Of a DNA stretch of 64,000 bases, positions 56,530-64,000 are shown one piece after another. Under the pieces are notes generated by a model. That model was not told the origin of the DNA. It worked only from the letters and a program-made list of their open reading frames with translations, and did no database searches. A program made the position numbers and the translations under genes. Positions within the stretch are counted from its first letter, which is position 1. Every line of letters begins with the position of its first letter. Origin of the DNA: Portulaca oleracea (taxonomy: Eukaryota; Streptophyta; Magnoliopsida; Caryophyllales; Portulacaceae); the NCBI GenBank assembly GCA_029582165.1, contig CM055875.1, forward strand, positions 3,816,001-3,880,000, given 5' to 3'.

Positions 56530-56815
56530 GGGGCCAGCGACCGATACGCAGCGACCGATAGCGTATCGGTCGCTGGCTCAGCGACCGATATAAAGTCAGA
56601 CGAAGTTAATGTTACTGTTGAAGAATTAATTGAACGGCGCGACCGATATCCAGCGACCGATATGATATCGGTCGCTGGACTAGCGACTGATATGGAGAAA
56701 TTTGCGACCGATACCATATCGGTCGCTGATTAGCGACCGATACAGTATCGGTCGCTATGTATCGGTCGCCCGTGTCGATTAGAGCGACCGATACGAATCG
56801 GTCGCCGTAGACGTT
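56530..56815. repeat. CACTA subterminal repeat array (~15 copies)
   Basis: AGCGACCGATA and its complement TATCGGTCGCT occur about 15 times in under 300 bp, in both orientations and often as head-to-head pairs, immediately inside the CACTA terminus. This is the usual position of sites bound by the element's TNPA-type protein. Confidence 0.92.
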
Positions 56816-56828
56816 TCATGTTGTAGTG

Positions 56829-58697
56829 TTATAGCCGTATTATTTTAGCCGCCCTCCTAATTTAGTCCAACCCTAAGCCCTAGTTCTCCTAATTATATAT
56901 ATACATCTACCTACTCAGAAAATAATACATGCTTTCATCCGCCGGTCAGAGAGAACGAGAGGCTTAAGGAGTGACAAACACCTTCATCCGCAAGGAAATC
57001 CTAAAGGTCAGTAACGATGGATCAACCCAAGAACTATTCTTCCGTAGATTATTGTAAAATTTTCTTGATTAACTATTCTTGGTTCTTTCCTATAAATCCA
57101 ACGTAATTGGTCACTGGTAAACATTGTCTGTAGAATTTCATAGTTTGTGATTAGTTTGCATAGCCTTGCGTCATATTTCAATTTCAATTAGATTTGTTGA
57201 TTTCAACAATGGGGTATATATCGCAAATCCGGGTGTTCATGTTCACCGAAATTATCTTCCGCAACCAATAACCGCACTCCTCACTTGCTATGTCGGCGAC
57301 CGTCTTTATTATTTCCCTTGATCAATGAATTTACCCAATTAGCTTTTTCCTCTCCTTTCTAATTGCCGCAGCATACCCTTAATTTTGCATGTCTAGATTC
57401 CTTGTGTTGGTCTCTGATTTAATGGGGTGTCCTTAAACTTAACCATCCACCTATCTACTATATTTCAATTACCTAGAATCGATTGCCATCTATTGATCAC
57501 TTTTGTCACTGCTTGCCTATTCCTAATAAGTCTAACTTTACACTTCTACTATATTTTAATGAGCAATTGTTAGAGTCCTTATCCAGCACAAGCAATCCCA
57601 TCTTGATTCCTTTAGAGTTAATATGCGTGTTTGCCAAACCTAAATTAATCACACTATTTTTCTACTCAGGGAGTTTTAACTTCTTTATTTCATTTAAGAC
57701 CTACCCATCATTACCTTGTAATCTAATTAGAATTAGTCTAGGATTCTCCAAGTGAATGTCAGGATTTATTAATCCTATCTCAATCACATAAGCCTTCACA
57801 GATTAGTACTCTTTTTAATTTAGCGTAGAGTTTGGCAAGTTCGTCGGCATATTAAGGCATGAACAACCCGACATAATTAATGGTTTATAATAGCCAATTT
57901 TGTGAGTCTGTGAGGCTAGATTAATAGTTAATCAGTATAAATATTTTTTTTAATACTCGTAGCTCCTCTGGATTATAGGTATTTTCTAACGGGTGGAGTT
58001 AGCCCTATTCGAGTAGCGTTTCAGGTAAGTGGTGTGATACTTCTTTAGTTCTTTTCGTGCCAGAAATATTATTTTGTAACCGACCTTTTTCGTAAGTTTA
58101 TTTTTTTAAATCGGGTTGGCATGCTATTATTTAATTATATTATTTTTAGCATTGTTTATGTCCTATAGTTTGTTTGACCTACATTGATTTATATGTGTTT
58201 TTACAAAGTACCTCTTTCACGTTAATTTCATAAGATATAGTTACTCTTTGTCTTTTATACACTAAGTGAAGTTTTATGATAATTTGACTAGTGTATTTGT
58301 AAAGTAGCCGTTTACGTAATAGTTTTATATTTTAAATTATTTGAACCTTCCGTTGTACTAGTGACTTTGTGGTGCTGATTTATTTGTTATACTAAATTTC
58401 TTGACTGGGTACTTTTTGTATGTTTTGATGTTCAAGTTGTAATTGGTTTTGTTTTGGGGCTATGTCTTCTGCCTTATCCAGTTAAGGTATGCACTGGACC
58501 TGTCGATCGACTTGTATGCGCGCTATTTTGTGTTCTGATATGTGTATTTTTTCCGTTGGACCCAATTTCCTTTGCTGCCCTGCCACTGGGTCAATAGTGG
58601 TACATCGTTGCCCCGCCACTGGGTCAATAGTGGCTTATCGTTGCCCTTGTCACTGGGTCAATAGTGACCTTAGCCCTAACCATTGTGATTTTGATTT

Positions 58698-58763
<66 letters not shown>

Positions 58764-59304
58764 GTTACTTTGACGAAAATTGTTTGATCAATATTATGTT
58801 TTATCTTGGGAGTTTTGAGCTGAGTAAAATGTTTTATAAAACCCAGTCATATATTTGTTATTTATTTATTAACTCTGACCCAGCCTATGTTTTACCCGCA
58901 TGTCCAACCCAGCTAAAGGAGTATTACGCTACTTACTGGGCTTCCGAGCTCATCCTTTCATCTTCCTATTTTTTCTGGTTCCACTCTCAACAGTATCTAA
59001 GTTTCTTGAGAGGAGTCATGAGTCCCAACCTTTATTTTTGGAGCTATGGAGTTTATTTCCCAGTCTAGTAGAATTTATATTTTGATTTCAAGTCTAATCT
59101 TTGGGCTATGAACTTGTAGCTAGTATTTGAGATTTTGGATGTTTCTTCTATACTCTAGTTGAGTTGAACCAATCATTAACTTGGGATTGTGAGTTACTGA
59201 AGACCTTTGTTTTTCCTTATATTATAGTTTAGCCTTGCATGCTTGTAGAACTCCTAGTGCTGCAGGTATGCGGTGTCTGTTACTCCTCGGTTCGGGGCGT
59301 GACA
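56829..59304 (+). repeat. Middle Gypsy LTR (3' portion), shared between the two bodies
   Basis: It begins TTATAGCCGTATTATTTTAG at the CACTA edge and matches 40496-42969 nearly throughout, ending GGGGCGTGACA. Its first part is separated by the CACTA element and reduced to 10 bp at 47838-47847. It serves as 5' LTR for copy 2 (primer site TGGTATCAGAGG at 59312-59323). It contains a TA microsatellite (about 58704-58760) and the three hairpins (58583-58668). Confidence 0.88.
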
Positions 59305-59311
59305 GATTTAG

Positions 59312-59323
59312 TGGTATCAGAGG
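59312..59323 (+). promoter_or_regulatory. Primer-binding site of Gypsy copy 2
   Basis: TGGTATCAGAGG lies 7 bp after the LTR end, identical to copy 1. Confidence 0.85.
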
Positions 59324-59541
59324 CAGGTTAGCCAATCTCTTGTTGTCTTGGGTTTAGTCTTAGCAAAGCTTCTCTGAGATTAGGATCTTAGAGTGAGTTA
59401 ATTTTGGATTTTAGGGGTTTTAGCCTTTGTAGCCTAAGTTTCTAATGTTTTATGTGATTTTGCTGCCGTGCCCAAGTTCTTCATATTAACTGAGTTTGTT
59501 CAATTTTGGGAAACCAGTAAGTAACCTTTTCGTTTTTCAGT

Positions 59542-60687
59542 ATGTCTTCGGGTAGGAGGAGAAGTCGTATGCGGAGAGCTTCTGAGAGGGAAGAAGAGGA
59601 GCCCCAGATTGAGACCCCCTCTCTTGACCCCCAAGAGGCTATGTTGAAGTTCATGCAAGACTTTTCATCCTTTATTAGCCAGCAACAACAAGGTACTCTG
59701 CACAGTAATGGCTCATCTTTAACTTCTGTTAAGGGGCTGGTGGATTTCCTGAAGATAGCTCCTAAACCATTTTCCGGCACTACTGACCCTATTGAGGCCG
59801 AGAACTGGATCGATGAAATGGAGAAGGCTTTTCGAGGCTTCCATTGCTCAGAGGAGGAGCAGATTGATTATGCTGTCTACTTGTTGCAAGACTGTGCTCG
59901 CCATTGGTGGAAGTCTGTGGAGCGTAGACATGAGAACGATGGGATTCCTTTCACCTGGGATATGTTTCGTGAAGAATTCTATGAAAAGTACTTCCCAAGG
60001 GTTCGAAGAAGGGAGTTAGAGAGGCAGTTTATCGACTTAAAGCAAGGTCGCAGGAGTGTGGACGAGTATGAGGCGGAGTTTGATCGACTATCAAGGTTTG
60101 CTCCGACACTAGTAGCTGATGAACAAAGCAAGATGAGGAGGTTCAGCGAAGGCTTGAATGATAATATTAGGCTACAACTCGCTGCCGTGCGACCAGATAG
60201 CTTCGCAGACCTTGTTGACAGAGCAAAGAATATGTACCTCATCACGAAGGAGATAGAGGATCGTAAGCATCGCGATGATAAGAAAGGGGAGAAAAACTAC
60301 AACACTTCTGACAGGCGAGGCAAGGGTGGATTGTCGAAGCCTTATACTTCTAGCAGGTTTTCTCGCGGTGCGCCTTCACAACAGGGGAGTAGCCTAGCTG
60401 GTTCCCGGGGAAGAGGAGCGCAACCATCTGGTTCTCATAGTCGAAACCCTAGCTATGGATCACAACGATGGGGCAACCAACAAAATAAGCCCACATGTGA
60501 TCATTGTAAAGGAGCTCATCCGACTAGCGATTGTAGGTGGCTAAGTGGAGGCTGCTTTAAGTGTGGCAATACTGATCACAAAGTTGCTGAATGCCCTCAC
60601 AATAATGAGCCTCGCACGGTACAAAAGTCTCAAGCCTCTCGCTCAGTGCCCTCACAAGCCACTTTGGCTCACACTCAGACAGTCTAG
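59542..60687 (+). CDS. Gag of chromovirus-type Gypsy retrotransposon, copy 2
   Basis: This 381-residue open frame is the twin of 43207-44352: the same Gag domain, basic linker and CCHC knuckle (CFKCGNTDHKVAEC), with a single residue difference noted (DCARHWW here, DCDRHWW in copy 1). It ends at the same amber codon (60685-60687), and the downstream sequence continues in the same frame into protease. Confidence 0.9.
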   Translation: MSSGRRRSRMRRASEREEEEPQIETPSLDPQEAMLKFMQDFSSFISQQQQGTLHSNGSSLTSVKGLVDFLKIAPKPFSGTTDPIEAENWIDEMEKAFRGFHCSEEEQIDYAVYLLQDCARHWWKSVERRHENDGIPFTWDMFREEFYEKYFPRVRRRELERQFIDLKQGRRSVDEYEAEFDRLSRFAPTLVADEQSKMRRFSEGLNDNIRLQLAAVRPDSFADLVDRAKNMYLITKEIEDRKHRDDKKGEKNYNTSDRRGKGGLSKPYTSSRFSRGAPSQQGSSLAGSRGRGAQPSGSHSRNPSYGSQRWGNQQNKPTCDHCKGAHPTSDCRWLSGGCFKCGNTDHKVAECPHNNEPRTVQKSQASRSVPSQATLAHTQTV

Positions 60688-63600
60688 TCACCGAGCAACA
60701 ATCAGAAGGGAGGACGACCTCGCACCACTGGAAGAGTGTACGCGCTGACCCAGCAAGATGTTGACGCCTCTAACAATGTTGTGTCAGGTATACTTATTGT
60801 TAATTCAGCTTATGCACATGTGCTTTTTGATCCTGGTGCTTCGCATTCTTTTATATCAGCAAATTTTGTCAAAAAGTACAACCTTCCCCATGCATTATTA
60901 GAAGAAGTTTTGTATGTCAGTACACCTACGGGTAGTGAAATAATTGTGGACAAGAAGTGCACGAACGGTCATGTAATAATTGAGGGCAAGGAACTTTTAG
61001 CCGATCTAATTATTATGGAGCTACATGACTTTGATGTGATTTTGGGGATGGACTGGTTGTCTGCACATTATGCCACTTTGGATTGTAGAAGGAAGCTAGT
61101 AAACTTTCAAATACCTGGGATGCCTGAGTTTAACTTTGTCGGGAATGGAGCCTATGTGTCGCCTAGTGTCATTTCCACTCTAAAGGCCTCTAAATTAATT
61201 AAGAAGGGGTGCCAAGCCTTCTTGGCATTGGTCACTGCTACCCAAGAGAAGGACCCGAAGATAGAAGAGATACCGATTGTAAGAGAGTATCCAGATGTCT
61301 TCCCGGAAGATCTCCCAGGAGTACCTCCAGACAGAGAGGTGGAATTTTCTATTGACTTGATTCCCGGCACTACACCGATCTCAAAGACCCCTTATAGAAT
61401 GGCACCGACGGAGTTGAAGGAGCTCAAGGAGCAGCTCCAGGAATTGCTTGATAAGGGCTTTATTAGACCAAGTGTCTCACCTTGGGGTGCACCAGTGCTT
61501 TTTGTGAAAAAGAAGGATGGGTCGTTGCGACTCTGCATTGACTATCGTGAGTTGAACAAGGTGACTGTGAAGAACAAGTATCCACTACCTCGAATTGACG
61601 ATCTATTTGATCAACTTCAAGGTGCTCAGGTGTTTTCAAAAATTGATCTACGGTATGGATACCACCAATTGAAGGTTAAGGCCGAGGATATACCTAAAAC
61701 GGTCTTTCGCACCAGGTATAGTCATTATGAATTCATAGTAATGCCGTTTGGGTTAACTAATGCCCCTGCTGCATTTATGGACCTCATGAACAGAGTTTTT
61801 CGAGCCTTCTTAGACAAGTTTGTGGTGGTTTTTATTGACGATATTCTAGTGTACTCTAAAAGTTGTGAGGAACATGAGAATCATCTGAGACTTGTGTTAG
61901 AAACCTTAAGACATGAGAAACGTTTTGGTAAATTGAAGAAATGTGAGTTTTGGTTGGATAGTGTTACCTTCCTGGGGCATGTAGTGAACAAGGATGGGAT
62001 CTCTGTTGACCCAATGAAAGTTGAGGCCATTGTGAATTGGGCCAGACCAAACAGTGTCACTGAAATTCGAAGCTTCTTGGGCCTTGCTGGCTACTATAGA
62101 CGATTTGTTGAGGGGTTTTCCCTATTAGCTGCACCTTTGACTCGTTTGACAAGGAAGGATGTTCGATATGAGTGGACGGATGAGTGTGAAAGAAGTTTTC
62201 AAGAATTGAAGAAGCGATTGGTCTCCGCCCTTGTACTTACATTACCAACGAGCGGTCAAGGATTTACAATTTACAGTGATGCTTCAAAGAAGGGTTTGGG
62301 ATGCGTGCTTATGCAAGGAAGGAAGGTTATTGCTTACGCATCTCGACAATTGAAGCCAGATGAGGTGAATTACCCTACTCATGACTTAGAGCTTGCGGCT
62401 GTTGTTTTTGCATTAAAGATATGGAGGCATTATTTGTATGGGGAAGCATGTGAAGTGTACACAGACCATAAGAGCCTAAAGTACCTGTTTACACAGAAGG
62501 ATTTGAACATGAGACAATGTAGATGGCTTGAGTTGTTGAAGGACTATGATTTGACCATCAATTACCACCGGGGAAGGCTAATGTTGCGGATGCTGAGTAG
62601 GAAATCAAGTCAGGTGGCTACCTTAATCACCTCTCAACGACCTTTGTCGGCAGACTTAGAGAGGAAAAATATTTTGGCGAATCTCCGAGTCCATCCTATG
62701 TTAATTGACATGATCAAAGATGCGCAAGAAAAAGATCCTTGTCTCCAAAAGCATAAGGATGCCATTAGAGCGGGGTCCGAGTCCAAGTTTAGCATTCATG
62801 AGGATGGTTCTTTGAGGTTCGAGAATAGAATTTGTGTTCCGAACGATGATGAGATAAAGAAGATGATCCTGAAAGAAGCTCACAACACGAGTTACACAGT
62901 TCATCCAGGAAGTACCAAGATGTATAGAGACTTGAAGGGGACATTTTGGTGGAATAACATGAAGAGAGAGATAGCACAATATGTAGCACAATGCTTAACA
63001 TGTCAGTAAGTCAAGATTAAACATCAGAGATACGGGGGATTACTGCAACCTCTCCCTATTCCAGAGTGGAAATGGGAACATATAACCATGGACTTCGTGT
63101 CTGCTCTACCCCGTACTCCTTGAGGTAACACGGTGGTTTGGGTAATAGTAGATAAACTAACTAAGTCTGCTCACTTTTTGCCAATTAAGACTGGTATGAC
63201 CTTGGAGCAATTGGCAGAATTGTATGTCCGAGAGATTGTGAGGCTACATGGGGTTCCAGTTTCCATTGTGTCCGATCGAGATGTACATTTTGTTGCTTTG
63301 TTTTGGAAGAGCTTGCATAAAGCCTTAGGTACAACATTAAATTTTAGTACTGCGCATCATCCACATACGGATGGTCAATCTGAGAGGACCATTCAAACCT
63401 TGAAGGACATGTTGAGAGCTTACACACTGGATATGAAGAGCTCTTGGGATAAGGACCTACGATTAATAGAATTTGCTTATAACAACAGTTATCAAGCCAG
63501 CATCCAAATGGCTCCATATGAGGCATTATATGGGCGAAAGTGTAGGTCGCCAATTTGTTGGGATGATGTTGGAGAGAGAAGGCTGATAGGGCTAGAGATA

Positions 63601-64000
63601 ATACAATTAATGACTGATAAAGTTCGCCTTATCCAAGAGAGACTTCGGGTGGCTCAAAGCCGCCAGAAAAGTTATGCAGACAATAGAAGGAGAGACTTGG
63701 AGTTCAATGTTGGTGATCATGTATTTTTGAAGGTATCACCAGTTAAAGGAGTTATGCGGTTTGGCATACGTGGGAAACTTAGCCCTCGATATATTGGACC
63801 CTTCGAAATTTTGGAGAAAATTGGTCCTGTAGCATACCGTCTAGCACTTCCACCATCGCTTTCAGGAGTGCATGATGTATCCATGTTTCTATATTGAGAA
63901 AATATGTTCATGACCCAAGTCATGTACTAGAAGCTACTCCTATAACACTGCAGAAGGATGTGACGTACGAAGAAGGACCAGTACGGATTGTGGACAAGAA
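60688..64000 (+). pseudogene. Pol of Gypsy copy 2, running off the window
   Basis: After the amber codon the frame continues open to 63009. The ORF from 60736 has 757 codons: protease ([12 protein letters not shown], residue 32 is the aspartate), RT (core FIDD at 366-369, with [10 protein letters not shown] intact unlike copy 1), RNase H ([12 protein letters not shown]) and the integrase zinc finger. An indel cluster at about 62567-62600 garbles the RNase H/integrase linker without net frame change. The TAA after CLTCQ (63007-63009) is shared with copy 1, and an extra TGA lies at 63121-63123. The integrase core (63133-63897) has VSDRDVHF and TDGQSERT. The frame change before the chromodomain is shared with copy 1. 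The 3' LTR is outside the window. Confidence 0.9.

Larger units (their letters stand above)
47848..56828 (-). mobile_element. CACTA (En/Spm-type) DNA transposon inserted in the Gypsy LTR
   Basis: The right end reads CACTACAACATGAAACG on the minus strand, terminating at 56828, the defining CACTA terminus. It is followed by TTA, which continues the Gypsy LTR sequence at its ATT tract. Inside lie a subterminal repeat array (56530-56815), a TNP2-like transposase gene (53805 down to about 50285), a second TNPA-like gene (about 49760 down to 48141), two foldback hairpins and AT-rich spacers. At the left only one subterminal unit (about 47862-47875) remains and no CACTA terminus is seen, so that end is probably deleted. 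Both genes are broken. Confidence 0.88.

Overview
This is plant nuclear DNA, most likely from a eudicot. The evidence is one long intron-rich kinase gene with a clear Arabidopsis counterpart, AT-rich intergenic DNA, and dense nests of plant transposable elements: Copia, chromovirus-type Gypsy, Athila/Tat-like Gypsy, LINE, hAT and CACTA. No rRNA, tRNA, CRISPR array or prokaryotic-type operon was recognised. All calls come from reading the sequence, with no database search.

1-17871 is a nested transposon block, mostly transcribed on the minus strand. A gag-only Athila/Tat-like element (gag remnant 2599-3578, tRNA-Asp-type primer site 3846-3863, LTR 3870-5570) lies beside a solo LTR (5994-7242 plus 16216-16603). 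The solo LTR is split by a complete 9-kb Copia element (7243-16210, 5-bp target duplication CGCTT). The Copia carries a 5'-truncated LINE (13519-13780) flanked by a perfect 17-bp duplication. The Copia LTRs are nearly identical although its gag-pol is dead. Several LTRs carry an array of short GC-rich palindromes just upstream of a TATA box.

17872-20235 is a decayed LINE ORF2 remnant. 20236-21970 is AT-rich with no supported gene.

22714-38946 (+) is the one host gene. It is a seven-exon, 1171-residue plant-specific DYRK-family protein kinase (DYRKP group, like Arabidopsis AT1G73460 and AT3G17750), with an N-terminal LisH motif, a long acidic linker and a C-terminal kinase domain. All exon joins keep frame. 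Intron 3 holds a 2-kb non-autonomous LTR element (30700-32686) and intron 5 a decayed hAT element (34532-36225), yet the coding sequence is intact.

40406-64000 holds two nearly identical chromovirus-type (Tekay/Del-like) Gypsy bodies in tandem, apparently sharing a middle LTR. That LTR is split by an approximately 9-kb CACTA element on the minus strand, with a TNP2-like transposase, a second TNPA-like gene, two long foldback hairpins and an array of about 15 subterminal repeats. Both Gypsy bodies share the same inactivating lesions, including an in-frame amber codon between gag and pol.
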